Made by a program: the position numbers and the translations under genes. From positions 248,001-312,000 of the forward strand of contig CBCYME010000004.1 of the NCBI GenBank assembly GCA_965183835.1: 64,000 bases of DNA. Reading direction: 5' to 3'. The DNA comes from OMPR01 sp965183835. Lineage in GTDB: Bacteria; Pseudomonadota; Alphaproteobacteria; Rhodobacterales; Rhodobacteraceae. Under the pieces are notes generated by a model. The model had not been told where the DNA came from, made no database searches, and worked only from the letters and a program-made list of their open reading frames with translations. Within the stretch, counting starts at the first letter, position 1; the number at the start of each line of letters is the position of its first letter. Shown here piece after piece: positions 1 to 8,128 of the stretch.

Positions 1-496
1 CCGACGGAATGATCAGACGGGTGCCGGGCGTGACACGTTCGGCCACCCATCGCAGGTTTTCGCGGGACAGGGCAACGCAGCCTTCGGTGGGATAGCCGGG
101 GCGACGCCATTGGTGCATAAAGATCGCTGAGCCGCGACCGGGCACGGCATCGCGCCAGTTCCAATCGGTGATCAGCACCAAATCATAGAGCGGGTCCGCC
201 CGCCGCAGATGTTCGTGGCTGTGCATGTATGGCGCGCGAACCCATTGATTATAATCATGATCCTCGCTGTCGTCTGACCACAGATCGCGGGGGCCAATCG
301 CCTCGGCCCAAGGGGTCGGCGCGGTGATGCGATCCGCGCGATAGAGCATTCCGACGATTTCCAGAGTGCCCACAGGGGTTGCGCCGTCGCCCTCTTTCTT
401 GTCTTGCGTCAGGCCCCCTTTGCCAAGGGAACAGGGCAGGGTGCGACCCAGAAACCGCAACCCTTTGGGCGTGACGACCATATCAAATGGGGTCAC
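1..496 (-). CDS. L,D-transpeptidase (YkuD) family protein, 3' end cut by window edge
   Basis: This protein probably cross-links peptidoglycan or attaches proteins to it in the periplasm. About 165 codons are visible. The YkuD catalytic signature sits near the end: His128 in FMHQW, and Cys140 in EGCVAL, where Cys is the nucleophile. I chose the GTG at 496-494 because it overlaps the ribA stop in a GTGA arrangement and gives the N-terminus MTPFDMVVTPKG; an ATG at 481-479 is the alternative. No signal peptide is evident, so export is unexplained. Family members of this short type are only a little longer, so few residues are likely missing. It lies directly downstream of ribA and is probably cotranscribed with it. 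Confidence 0.85.
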   Translation of the reverse strand, partial: MTPFDMVVTPKGLRFLGRTLPCSLGKGGLTQDKKEGDGATPVGTLEIVGMLYRADRITAPTPWAEAIGPRDLWSDDSEDHDYNQWVRAPYMHSHEHLRRADPLYDLVLITDWNWRDAVPGRGSAIFMHQWRRPGYPTEGCVALSRENLRWVAERVTPGTRLIIPS

Positions 497-1587
497 AGCA
501 AGTGCCCCGATTTCGCAGCTTTGGTTGCCAGATAGTCGCGGTTGTGGGCGTTTTCACCGACTTTCAGGGCCACACGTTCGGTGACGGCAATTCCGGTACG
601 TTCCATCATCGCGATCTTGTTGGGGTTGTTGGTCAGGAGGCGCACGGATTTGAACCCCAGCGATTTCAGGATGTCCGAGCCAAGCCTGAAGTCGCGTTCG
701 TCATCCTCAAAGCCCAATCTGTGGTTGGCCTCGACCGTGTCAAAGCCTTGATCTTGCAAGAAATAGGCGCGCATCTTGTTGGCGAGACCAATGCCGCGCC
801 CCTCTTGGTTGAGGTAGAGCAGGACGCCGGACCCCTCGGACCCCATTTGGGCCAGCGCGCCGCGCAGCTGTGGGCCGCAATCACATTTCAGGCTGCCCAT
901 CAGATCGCCGGTAAAGCAGGCCGAGTGGAGACGCGCCAGAACGGGTTTTTCACGATCTGGGCGGCCAATTTCGATGGCATAGTGTTCTTCGCCGCCGTCT
1001 TCGGGGCGGAACACGTGCAGGCGACCAGCCTCGGAGACCTCCATCGGGAGGCGGGCGGCGACGATTTCATGCAGGGGGCTGCGCTCGGTCAGGTGTGGGG
1101 CTGCGCGGGCGTGATCGATCAGGGTCAGGCCATGCGATCCGGCAAAGCCGCGCCCGTCTTTGATTGGCATCACAACGGCGGCGGGCAGCAGGCGCGCGGA
1201 TTTGGTCAGCGCAATCGCGATACGGTGCAGGCTGGCCGAGCCTTGGCGTTCGGTCATCAGCGGGCCCTTGAGCGGGGCATTCAGGTCATCGGAGGGATCG
1301 GCCACGGCTTGCACCCAGCCCAGATCGGCATCTGCTGGAATCGTGACGCGTGCCAGATCGCCGTCATAGGCGCGCGCCTTGAGCGTGTCGGCGCGCCGAA
1401 CCGTGATGGCAATCACTGGGGCATCCCCAAGACCGCGCAAATCGGCAAGGCGTTGCGCATTCAGGGTCTCGGCCGAGATGGCAACCACGCTCAGCCCGGC
1501 ATCGTCAATCAAAACGACCGGGACGCCCATGCGCAGATCAGCCCGCGCCCGCGCAAGAAGTTCGGTGATATCCGGGATGAGACTCAT
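493..1587 (-). CDS. ribA: GTP cyclohydrolase II (riboflavin biosynthesis)
   Basis: RibA opens GTP to 2,5-diamino-6-ribosylamino-pyrimidinone phosphate, the first step of flavin synthesis, in the cytoplasm. The 364-residue protein has its catalytic domain in the C-terminal 200 residues. Zinc ligands are Cys224, Cys235 and Cys237 (CFTGDLMGSLKCDCG), followed by the QEGRGIGL loop at 261-268 and TNNPNK at 320-324. The first 165 residues form an extra domain with no recognisable active site, resembling a degenerate partner domain; long RibA proteins of this kind are common in alphaproteobacteria. It starts opposite cenR and its stop overlaps the downstream L,D-transpeptidase start by four bases. 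Confidence 0.93.
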   Translation of the reverse strand: MSLIPDITELLARARADLRMGVPVVLIDDAGLSVVAISAETLNAQRLADLRGLGDAPVIAITVRRADTLKARAYDGDLARVTIPADADLGWVQAVADPSDDLNAPLKGPLMTERQGSASLHRIAIALTKSARLLPAAVVMPIKDGRGFAGSHGLTLIDHARAAPHLTERSPLHEIVAARLPMEVSEAGRLHVFRPEDGGEEHYAIEIGRPDREKPVLARLHSACFTGDLMGSLKCDCGPQLRGALAQMGSEGSGVLLYLNQEGRGIGLANKMRAYFLQDQGFDTVEANHRLGFEDDERDFRLGSDILKSLGFKSVRLLTNNPNKIAMMERTGIAVTERVALKVGENAHNRDYLATKAAKSGHLL

Positions 1588-1633
1588 GAGTGTTATCCTA
1601 TAACGTTCTGTGCTTTTCCTAATCCGCTTTGAA

Positions 1634-1652
1634 GGAAATGTGAAACATTTCC
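1634..1652. promoter_or_regulatory. Inverted repeat in the ribA/cenR divergent intergenic region
   Basis: The 8-base arms GGAAATGT and ACATTTCC are a perfect inverted repeat around GAA. It lies about 50 bp upstream of ribA and about 100 bp upstream of cenR, where operators or promoters of both genes must be. The binding protein is unknown; a flavin-independent repressor or CenR autoregulation are both guesses. Confidence 0.4.
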
Positions 1653-1749
1653 GCTACGACAGACACGAGGGCGTGAGAGCGTTGCAGTAAAACTTGTCGA
1701 ACGCGTGTAGCACCCTCAAGTGGTAGGTAGGAAAAAGGAGGACAGCGTG

Positions 1750-2436
1750 ATGGCTCAGCTCAAAAAGATTTTGCTGGTAGACGACGATGAAGATCTGCGC
1801 GAAGCGCTCAGCGAGCAGCTGATCATGACCGAGGACTTTGACGTGTTCGAAGCCTTTGACGGTCAGAGCGCAATGGAGCGGGTCAAAGAGGCGCTGTATG
1901 ATCTGGTTATTCTGGACGTTGGCCTGCCGGACACCGACGGGCGCGAGCTGTGCCGCCTGATGCGCAAGCAGGGTGTCAAAAGCCCGATTCTGATGCTGAC
2001 GGGTCATGATGGGGACGCCGATACCATTCTTGGATTGGATGCCGGTGCCAATGATTATGTGACCAAGCCGTTTAAATTCCCGGTTCTGTTGGCCCGCATT
2101 CGCGCACAGCTGCGCCAGCATGAGCAATCTGAGGATGCTGTGTTCACGCTTGGCCCCTATACGTTCAAGCCTGCGATGAAAATGTTGGTGACCGAAGATG
2201 ATCGCAAGATCCGTCTGACCGAGAAAGAAACCAACATTCTCAAGTTCTTGTACCGGTCCACCGATGGTGTGGTTGCCCGCGACGTGTTGTTGCACGAGGT
2301 CTGGGGATACAATGCGGGGGTTACAACGCACACGTTGGAGACCCATATCTATCGTCTAAGGCAGAAGATTGAACCCGATCCGGCAAATGTACGCCTGTTG
2401 GTGACCGAATCGGGCGGCTATCGTTTGGTGGCGTAA
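1750..2436 (+). CDS. cenR: OmpR/PhoB-type response regulator, CenR-like
   Basis: This is a two-component response regulator of 228 residues. The receiver domain covers about 1-120, with acidic Asp11/Asp12, phosphoacceptor Asp56 (VILDVGLPD), Thr84 and Lys106. A winged-helix DNA-binding domain covers about 130-228. The sequence closely resembles my memory of Caulobacter CenR, an essential cell-envelope regulator, notably in the TGxDxDADTILGLDAGANDYVTKPF region and the C-terminal HTLETHIYRLRQKIEPD. The start at 1750 is chosen because AAGGAGG lies just upstream. No histidine kinase is adjacent, so it is an orphan here. A structured region and terminator follow the stop. Confidence 0.88.
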   Translation: MAQLKKILLVDDDEDLREALSEQLIMTEDFDVFEAFDGQSAMERVKEALYDLVILDVGLPDTDGRELCRLMRKQGVKSPILMLTGHDGDADTILGLDAGANDYVTKPFKFPVLLARIRAQLRQHEQSEDAVFTLGPYTFKPAMKMLVTEDDRKIRLTEKETNILKFLYRSTDGVVARDVLLHEVWGYNAGVTTHTLETHIYRLRQKIEPDPANVRLLVTESGGYRLVA

Positions 2437-2449
2437 GTGTGTTGACCCA

Positions 2450-2520
2450 GATCAAAGAAGTACTTTGGTCTCATGTTTAAACACTGACTATCCCGTGTAT
2501 GTCCGGGTTATGACATACAC
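2450..2520 (+). ncRNA. Two consecutive hairpins after cenR; possible 3'-UTR-derived small RNA
   Basis: Hairpin 1 pairs 2450-2457 with 2463-2470 (8 pairs including one G-U, 5-base loop). Hairpin 2 pairs GTGTATGTC at 2495-2503 with GACATACAC at 2512-2520 (9 perfect pairs, 8-base loop). The terminator hairpin at 2536 follows directly. Three stacked hairpins ending in a U-tract form an sRNA-like layout, but they could simply be a stable 3' UTR. A weak TTGACC at 2442 is the only promoter hint. No reading frame of note lies here. Confidence 0.4.
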
Positions 2521-2535
2521 CTCCCTGTTGGACTT

Positions 2536-2563
2536 GGCCGGGCCTTGTGCCCGGTCTTTTTTT
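2536..2563 (+). terminator. Rho-independent terminator after cenR
   Basis: An 8-pair stem (2536-2543 with 2549-2556, one G-U pair, loop CTTGT) is followed by seven T at 2557-2563. This is the clearest terminator in this part of the window and separates cenR from xthA. Confidence 0.85.
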
Positions 2564-2640
2564 GTGGGTCGCTTTGGCATGGTGTGTGGCTGTGTCGCGC
2601 GCTAGGTTACGGTGATCGCGAACCCAGGAAAGTCGAACGC

Positions 2641-3429
2641 ATGCCCTTTACCCTTGCTACATGGAACATCAACTCGGTCCGTTTGCGCGAGCCGATTGTG
2701 CTGAAGCTGTTGGAGGAAGAAGCCCCCGATGTGCTGTGCCTGCAAGAGTGTAAGAGCCCGGTGGATAAAATCCCGTTAGAGGGATTTGCCGCGTTGGGGT
2801 ACACCCACATGGTTGCTCGTGGGCAAAAGGGATACAATGGCGTTGCGATCCTGTCGCGGATGCCGATCAAAGAGGTCAGCGCGCAGGATTTTGCGGATCT
2901 GGGCCATGCCCGTCATATCGCCGGACAGCTTGAGAACGGTGTGACGATCCATAACTTTTATGTGCCTGCGGGTGGCGATGTGCCAGACCGGGAAAAGAAC
3001 GAAAAGTTTGGTCAAAAGCTCGATTATCTCACCGAAATGCGGGACTGGTTTCATGGCGATAAGCCGGAAAAGTCCATTCTGGTGGGTGATTTGAACATTG
3101 CCCCGCGCGAAGACGATGTTTGGGATCATAAGAAATTGCTTAAGATCGTGAGCCACACCCCGACCGAAGTTGAGCATCTGGCCCAAACGCAGGACGCAGG
3201 GAATTGGGTGGATATCACGCGGCAGGATATTCCGGATGGTAAGCTGTATTCGTGGTGGTCGTATCGGGCCAAGGATTGGAATGCCGCCGACAAAGGACGA
3301 CGGTTGGATCACGTCTGGGCAACGGGTGATATTTCCAACGCGGGTCATTCCAGCCGGGTCATGCGCGATGCGCGCGGCTGGGAAAAGCCCAGCGATCACG
3401 CGCCGATTTTTGCGACGTTTGATTTGTAA
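2641..3429 (+). CDS. xthA: Exodeoxyribonuclease III (AP endonuclease)
   Basis: This base-excision-repair enzyme nicks DNA at abasic sites and degrades 3' ends. It is 262 residues, normal for the family, and forms one endonuclease/exonuclease/phosphatase domain. Metal-binding and catalytic positions are visible: TWNINS at 7-12, Glu36 (LQECKSP), Asp150 and Asn152 (VGDLNIAP), Asp223 (RRLDHVWA) and the terminal SDHAPI motif with His253. The start at 2641 puts the conserved strand at the N-terminus. An upstream in-frame extension to 2545 overlaps the cenR terminator and is rejected. Confidence 0.94.
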   Translation: MPFTLATWNINSVRLREPIVLKLLEEEAPDVLCLQECKSPVDKIPLEGFAALGYTHMVARGQKGYNGVAILSRMPIKEVSAQDFADLGHARHIAGQLENGVTIHNFYVPAGGDVPDREKNEKFGQKLDYLTEMRDWFHGDKPEKSILVGDLNIAPREDDVWDHKKLLKIVSHTPTEVEHLAQTQDAGNWVDITRQDIPDGKLYSWWSYRAKDWNAADKGRRLDHVWATGDISNAGHSSRVMRDARGWEKPSDHAPIFATFDL

Positions 3430-3600
3430 GCTGGTCAGCAAGGTTGTCTGGGCGATGGCGGTATAGATCGCTGTTGCCCGATAAAGAATGATATTTCCGG
3501 TGGGATTGGGGCAGGTGGTTGGAAATTCCACGCTTTGCCAGTTTGAATCTTGGCCGGGGGTTGGCATATAGGGCGCAAGCCCGAACCGGAGAGAGACGTC

Positions 3601-4518
3601 ATGGAAATTTTGAACGGTGCAAATACCGCCCCTGCCGCTGATTTGATCAAGGACACAACCGAAGCCAGTTTCATGGCCGATGTCGTCGAGGCCTCGCAAG
3701 AGGTGCCGGTGATTGTGGATTTCTGGGCCCCGTGGTGTGGCCCCTGCAAAACGCTGGGTCCGATGTTGGAAGACGCGGTGACTGCTGCCCAAGGCGCGGT
3801 CAAGATGGTCAAGATCAACGTTGACGAGGCGCAGATGATTGCGGGTCAGTTGCAGATCCAGTCGATCCCCACGGTTTATGCGTTTTACAAAGGCCAGCCC
3901 GTTGATGGGTTTCAGGGTGCTGTTCCAGGGTCCGAAATCACCGCGTTTGTAGAGCGTGTGGTTGCTGCGGGCGGTGGTGAGATGCCGGATGGTGGTTTGG
4001 ATGACGCTGTTGCCGCCGCCGAAGAGATGATGACCGAGGGTGCGTTTGCGGATGCGGTTGAAACATTCACGGCCATTCTGGGCGAAGACCCGAACCACGC
4101 CGCAGCCTATGGCGGTTTGGTGCGTGCGCATATCGCGTTGGAAGATCTGGAACAGGCCGAAGCCGTTTTGAACGGGGCCCCCGCCGAGATTTCAGAAAGT
4201 GCCGAATTGGAAGCCGCGCATGCGCAGCTTGAATTGGCAAAGCAGGCCGCAGATGCTGGTCCTGTGGCGGACTTGACCGCAGCGGTTGAGGCGGACCCAA
4301 ACAATCCGCAAGCACGGTTTGATTTGGCGCTGGCGCTGCATGCCGCGGATCAGGTCGAAGAGGCTGTGGCGCAGTTGCTGGAATTGTTCCGTCAGGATCG
4401 GGAATGGAACGAGGGCGCGGCCAAAACCCAGTTGTTCACCATTTTCGATGCGCTCAAGGCCAACGATCCGATTGTTCTGAACGGACGCCGCAAGCTGAGT
4501 TCAATGATATTTGCCTAA
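3601..4518 (+). CDS. cnoX: Thioredoxin-fold chaperone/TPR protein, CnoX (YbbN) family
   Basis: The protein combines a thioredoxin domain (about 20-125) with a C-terminal TPR-like helical region (about 140-300). Total length is 305 residues, typical of CnoX/YbbN. The active site is complete, with Cys46 and Cys49 in WCGPC, plus the cis-proline segment SIPTVYAF. CnoX proteins are holdases that protect clients from oxidation and hand them to GroEL. An intact CXXC suggests it may also have redox activity, unlike E. coli YbbN. It begins a run with the LON-domain and Trm112 genes, separated by only 27 bp from the former. RBS-like GGAGAGA precedes the ATG. Confidence 0.88.
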   Translation: MEILNGANTAPAADLIKDTTEASFMADVVEASQEVPVIVDFWAPWCGPCKTLGPMLEDAVTAAQGAVKMVKINVDEAQMIAGQLQIQSIPTVYAFYKGQPVDGFQGAVPGSEITAFVERVVAAGGGEMPDGGLDDAVAAAEEMMTEGAFADAVETFTAILGEDPNHAAAYGGLVRAHIALEDLEQAEAVLNGAPAEISESAELEAAHAQLELAKQAADAGPVADLTAAVEADPNNPQARFDLALALHAADQVEEAVAQLLELFRQDREWNEGAAKTQLFTIFDALKANDPIVLNGRRKLSSMIFA

Positions 4519-4545
4519 GATCAGATACGGGCTACAGTTGGCTGT

Positions 4546-5187
4546 ATGATGCACTCTGCTGATCTTCCGGATATGCTGGCGGTGTTTCCGCTGCGACAGG
4601 CGCTCGTGCTGCCTCGGTCGCGGTTGCCGCTGCATATCTTTGAGCCGCGTTACCTTCAGATGCTGGAGGACGCGCTGAAAACGCCTCATCGTTTGATCGG
4701 GATGGTTCAACCCAACCCGATCCCCGGCGATGAGGACAAATTGCATATGATTGGCTGTGCGGGTCGGGTCACTCAGTTTTCTGAGACCGAGGACGGGCGG
4801 TACATGATCACCCTGACAGGGATGTCGCGGTTCCGGATCAAGGACGAGGTACACGGGTTTTCGCCGTATCGACGGTGTTCGGTGTGTTGGAAAGGGTTTC
4901 AGCGCGATTTGGGGCGCAGTGAAACGGATGATCAGTTCGATCGCCCGACGTTCCTGGACCTGCTTCGGCGGTATTTGGTGGCGCAGAATATGTCACCGGA
5001 TTGGGGGGATTTGCAGGACGCAGATGATGAATTGCTGGTCAATTCCTTGTCGATAATCTTGCCTTTTGAACCCGAAGAACGGCAGGCGTTGCTAGAGGCG
5101 CCTTGCCTGAAAACCCGGCGAGAAACGTTGGTTACATTGATAGAATTCGCCCTGCGTGGCGGCACGAACGAGGAAACGCTCCAATGA
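4546..5187 (+). CDS. LON peptidase substrate-binding (N-terminal-like) domain protein
   Basis: This 213-residue protein consists of the domain found at the N-terminus of Lon protease, without ATPase or protease domains. The typical opening is visible: LAVFPLRQALVLPRSRLPLHIFEPRY at about 10-35, with the FPL and FEPRY elements. Stand-alone proteins of this type are usual in proteobacteria; their function is not established and may involve recognition of damaged proteins. It follows cnoX and its stop overlaps the Trm112 start (ATGA), so translation is probably coupled. Two adjacent ATG codons (4546 and 4549) are both possible starts. Confidence 0.85.
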   Translation: MMHSADLPDMLAVFPLRQALVLPRSRLPLHIFEPRYLQMLEDALKTPHRLIGMVQPNPIPGDEDKLHMIGCAGRVTQFSETEDGRYMITLTGMSRFRIKDEVHGFSPYRRCSVCWKGFQRDLGRSETDDQFDRPTFLDLLRRYLVAQNMSPDWGDLQDADDELLVNSLSIILPFEPEERQALLEAPCLKTRRETLVTLIEFALRGGTNEETLQ

Positions 5188-5369
5188 CTGAAACGCAATC
5201 TGTGTTTGATCGCCGCATGCTTGAGGCGTTGATTTGCCCGCAAACGCAAGGCACGTTGGAATATGACGCGGCCAAGCAGGAATTGATTTCCCGTGCCGCT
5301 GGGCTGGCCTTTCCTATTCGCAATGGCATCCCGGTCATGTTGATTGACGAGGCGCGCGCGCTGGATTGA
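5184..5369 (+). CDS. Trm112 family protein
   Basis: A 61-residue protein of the Trm112/YcaR family. The diagnostic stretch is MLEALICPQTQGTLEY followed by LAFPIRNGIPVMLIDEAR. Eukaryotic Trm112 activates methyltransferases; bacterial members have poorly known roles. Only one cysteine is present (ICPQ), so the zinc site seen in some relatives is absent. The start overlaps the stop of the preceding gene by ATGA. It is convergent with the UbiH-like gene, with only five bases between the stops. Confidence 0.87.
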   Translation: MTETQSVFDRRMLEALICPQTQGTLEYDAAKQELISRAAGLAFPIRNGIPVMLIDEARALD

Positions 5370-5374
5370 GCGCG

Positions 5375-6601
5375 CTAGATTTGTTTGCCTTGTAGCAACA
5401 CAGGTAGGTCGCCGGTCAGACCGGCGGCTTCGCGGACGAACCCACGGCGCAGACCGGGCAGAGAGCCCAGAACGCCCATGCCAATGTCGCGACCCAGACG
5501 CAGGATTGGGTTGTCGTTGGAAAACAGCTTGTTGAACACATCTGTGGCCATCGCCAGAGTCGCCGTGTCGAACCGGCGCCATTCCTGATAGCGTTCCAGC
5601 ACAAGCTGCCCGCCGATATCTTCGCCGCGCCGTCCCGCAAGGGTCAGAACCTCGGCCAAGGCACCGACATCGCGCAGCCCTGCATTCAGACCTTGGCCCG
5701 CGATGGGGTGCATGCCGTGGGCGGCATCCCCGATCAGCGCCATGCGATCTGCGATGAATGAATTCGCGATGGTCAAGTTCAGCGGGTAGGTAAAGCGCGC
5801 GCCCGCCAGTTTGATCTCACCTAAGAAATCGCCAAATCGAGGCCGCAGGGCTGATAGGTAATCCGCGTCATTCATCGCGTTGATCTGATGGGCGGTGTCT
5901 GTCTTTTCGCTCCAGACGATGGAGCTGCGGTTGCCGGTCAGCGGCAGAATCGCCAAGGGGCCGGGGGGCATAAAGAATTGATGCGCGATGCCGTTGTGGG
6001 GCAGTTCATGATCGATGGCGCAGACCAGCGCGGTTTGACCGTAATCCCACCCGGATCGTTTGATTCCGGCGCGTTCGGCGGTGCCGCTTTTGCGGCCATC
6101 TGACCCGACCAGAACGCGGCCCGACAGGGTGCTGCCGTCATCCAGTGTCACGGTCACACCGCTGATATCGGTGCTTTGGGCGACAACCGTTTTGCCGCTG
6201 ATCTGGGTGATGTTGGGGTGGTCTGCCATTGCCGCGAGGAAAGCGGGGCGCAAATGGCGGTCTTCGACCATATAGCCCATTGGGCCTTCTTCGAGCTCGG
6301 CGTGGTCAAAGTGCATGAAAAATGGGGATGGGCCGCTGCCTGCGTGGCCATCGGTTACTTTGATTTCCAGCATCGGTTGCGCGTGATCCGCGACGCGGGA
6401 CCAGACGCCAATCGCCTTGAGCAATCTTTGCGATGCGAGCGCGAGCGCATAGCCGCGCCCGTCAAAGGCCGTGTCAGCACGGGCCGTCACGCTGAGCGTG
6501 TCAATCACCGTGACCGAATGGCCGGTATCCGCAAGCGCCAATGCCAAAGCGGGGCCATTCAGGCCACCACCAACAATCAGGATATCAGATGACGTGTTCA
6601 T
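5375..6601 (-). CDS. UbiH/UbiF/Coq6-type FAD-dependent hydroxylase
   Basis: This 408-residue flavoprotein monooxygenase probably hydroxylates the ring of a ubiquinone precursor. The Rossmann FAD motif GGGLNG is at 11-16, the DG motif VGSDGRKS at 165-172, and the second FAD-ribose motif GDAAHGMHP at 291-299, followed by GQGLNAGLRD. The family contains UbiH, UbiF, UbiI and the alphaproteobacterial UbiL/UbiM; I cannot tell which position this one modifies. The ATG at 6601 gives the motif at the correct distance from the N-terminus. It diverges from the amidase gene with 89 bp between the starts. Confidence 0.88.
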   Translation of the reverse strand: MNTSSDILIVGGGLNGPALALALADTGHSVTVIDTLSVTARADTAFDGRGYALALASQRLLKAIGVWSRVADHAQPMLEIKVTDGHAGSGPSPFFMHFDHAELEEGPMGYMVEDRHLRPAFLAAMADHPNITQISGKTVVAQSTDISGVTVTLDDGSTLSGRVLVGSDGRKSGTAERAGIKRSGWDYGQTALVCAIDHELPHNGIAHQFFMPPGPLAILPLTGNRSSIVWSEKTDTAHQINAMNDADYLSALRPRFGDFLGEIKLAGARFTYPLNLTIANSFIADRMALIGDAAHGMHPIAGQGLNAGLRDVGALAEVLTLAGRRGEDIGGQLVLERYQEWRRFDTATLAMATDVFNKLFSNDNPILRLGRDIGMGVLGSLPGLRRGFVREAAGLTGDLPVLLQGKQI

Positions 6602-6690
6602 GAGGTGCAATATGCGCGGCCTTTCGGGATTGTCCATGCCCCATGCTGTCGCTACCGTCGCGACACACCACAGCAGGGGGGCGGAGCGAT

Positions 6691-8019
6691 ATGCAAAATT
6701 GGCTGACAATGACGGCGAGTGATCTGGGGCGGGGCATCGGGACGGGTGAGATTGACCCGGTTGAGCTGACGCACTGTTATCTGGATGCGATTGCGAGCCA
6801 CCCCCACCGGGACCGTATCTATGCGCGTGTGACGGCGGATCGGGCTTTGGCCGAGGCAAGCGCTGCGCGAGATCGGGCACAGGTTGGCCGCCGTTTGTCG
6901 TTGCTGGATGGGGTGCCGATCAGTTGGAAAGACCTGTTTGATACAGCCGGAACCGGGACCGAAGCCGGGTCTGCCTTGTTGGCGGGGCGCGTGCCGGATC
7001 GGGATGCGTGGGTGTTGCGGAATGCAACGGCGCGCGGCGCTGTGTGTCTGGGCAAGACCCACATGAGCGAGCTGGCGTTTTCGGGTCTTGGGTTGAACCC
7101 CATCACCGACACGCCGCCTTGTGTGCATGACGAAGCTGCCGTTCCGGGTGGATCGTCGTCCGGCGCTGGGGCGTCGGTCGCGTGGAATTTGGCCGCGGGG
7201 GGAATCGGGTCGGACACCGGGGGATCGGTGCGTATTCCTGCGGCGTGGAATGATCTGGTGGGGTTGAAAACCACGTCGGGTCGGCTCAGCCTCGAAGGGG
7301 TGGTGCCGCTGTGTTTGAAGTTTGACACCATTGGTCCGCTGACCCGGTCGGTTGAAGATGCAGCGCAGATGTTGGCGATGCTTGAGGATGGCAAGGTCGC
7401 GGATCTCAAGGGGGCCTCGCTCAAGGGGCGGCGGTTTGCGGCGTTGCAAACGGTGGTGATGGATGACGTGCGCGATGCCCCCGGCGCGGCTTATGAAGGG
7501 GCATTGAAACGACTGAGCGATGCGGGGGCGGAAATTGTCCCGTTGCATGTGCCCGAGGTGTCCGAGGCGATGACCTTGACCGGCCCGCTGTACACGGCCG
7601 AGGCGTATGGGTTGTGGCGCGATGTGATCGAGGCCAATCCAGATGCGATGTATGCTGAGATTTTGGAACGGTTCCGGTCCGGGGCTGGATATTCTGGTCC
7701 TGATTATGTGGCGGCTTGGGCCAAGTTGGACGGGTGCCGTGCGGCGTGGGATGCAGCAGCAGCCGGGTTTGATGCGGTGTTGGCACCGACATCGCCGATT
7801 CTGCCGCCCAATTATGAGCGGTTGATGACAGATCACGCGTATTATGTGGCCGAAAATCTGCTGGCGCTGCGCAACACGCGGATCGGGAATATGCTGGGCC
7901 TGTCGGCGCTGACCCTGCCAACGGGCACGCCAAGTTGCGGTTTGATGATGATGGGCGCGCCGGATTGCGAAGAGGCATTGTTGCGAATGGGGGCGGCGGC
8001 AGAAATGGCGCTGACCTGA
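6691..8019 (+). CDS. Amidase-signature family hydrolase
   Basis: An amidase of 442 residues with the Ser-cisSer-Lys triad: Lys80 (SWKDLF), Ser155 in PGGSSSG and Ser179 in GSDTGGSVR. The 75- and 24-residue spacings are those of the family. GatA, AtzF-like and general amidases share this fold. It is shorter than GatA and no gatB/gatC is adjacent, so it is not likely the Glu-tRNA amidotransferase. The substrate is unknown. Start 6691 follows a purine-rich GGGGGGCGGAG; a second ATG at 6709 is possible. Confidence 0.86.
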   Translation: MQNWLTMTASDLGRGIGTGEIDPVELTHCYLDAIASHPHRDRIYARVTADRALAEASAARDRAQVGRRLSLLDGVPISWKDLFDTAGTGTEAGSALLAGRVPDRDAWVLRNATARGAVCLGKTHMSELAFSGLGLNPITDTPPCVHDEAAVPGGSSSGAGASVAWNLAAGGIGSDTGGSVRIPAAWNDLVGLKTTSGRLSLEGVVPLCLKFDTIGPLTRSVEDAAQMLAMLEDGKVADLKGASLKGRRFAALQTVVMDDVRDAPGAAYEGALKRLSDAGAEIVPLHVPEVSEAMTLTGPLYTAEAYGLWRDVIEANPDAMYAEILERFRSGAGYSGPDYVAAWAKLDGCRAAWDAAAAGFDAVLAPTSPILPPNYERLMTDHAYYVAENLLALRNTRIGNMLGLSALTLPTGTPSCGLMMMGAPDCEEALLRMGAAAEMALT

Positions 8020-8128
8020 ATGCCACAATTGCAAGCGCGTGCAATGCTTTGTCTGGACGTGAGGGCGGTGCATCTGTAACTTGGTTTCAAACGGGGCGTG
8101 AATGATCCCGACTTTGAGGCAGTACAGT

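Noticed and set aside
2776..4131. Open frame of about 450 codons antisense to xthA and cnoX
   Set aside because: Both sense genes have full catalytic motifs; the antisense product has none.
6652..8073. Open frame of about 470 codons antisense to the amidase gene
   Set aside because: It overlaps a gene with an intact Ser-Ser-Lys triad and its product is low-complexity Arg/His/Pro-rich.
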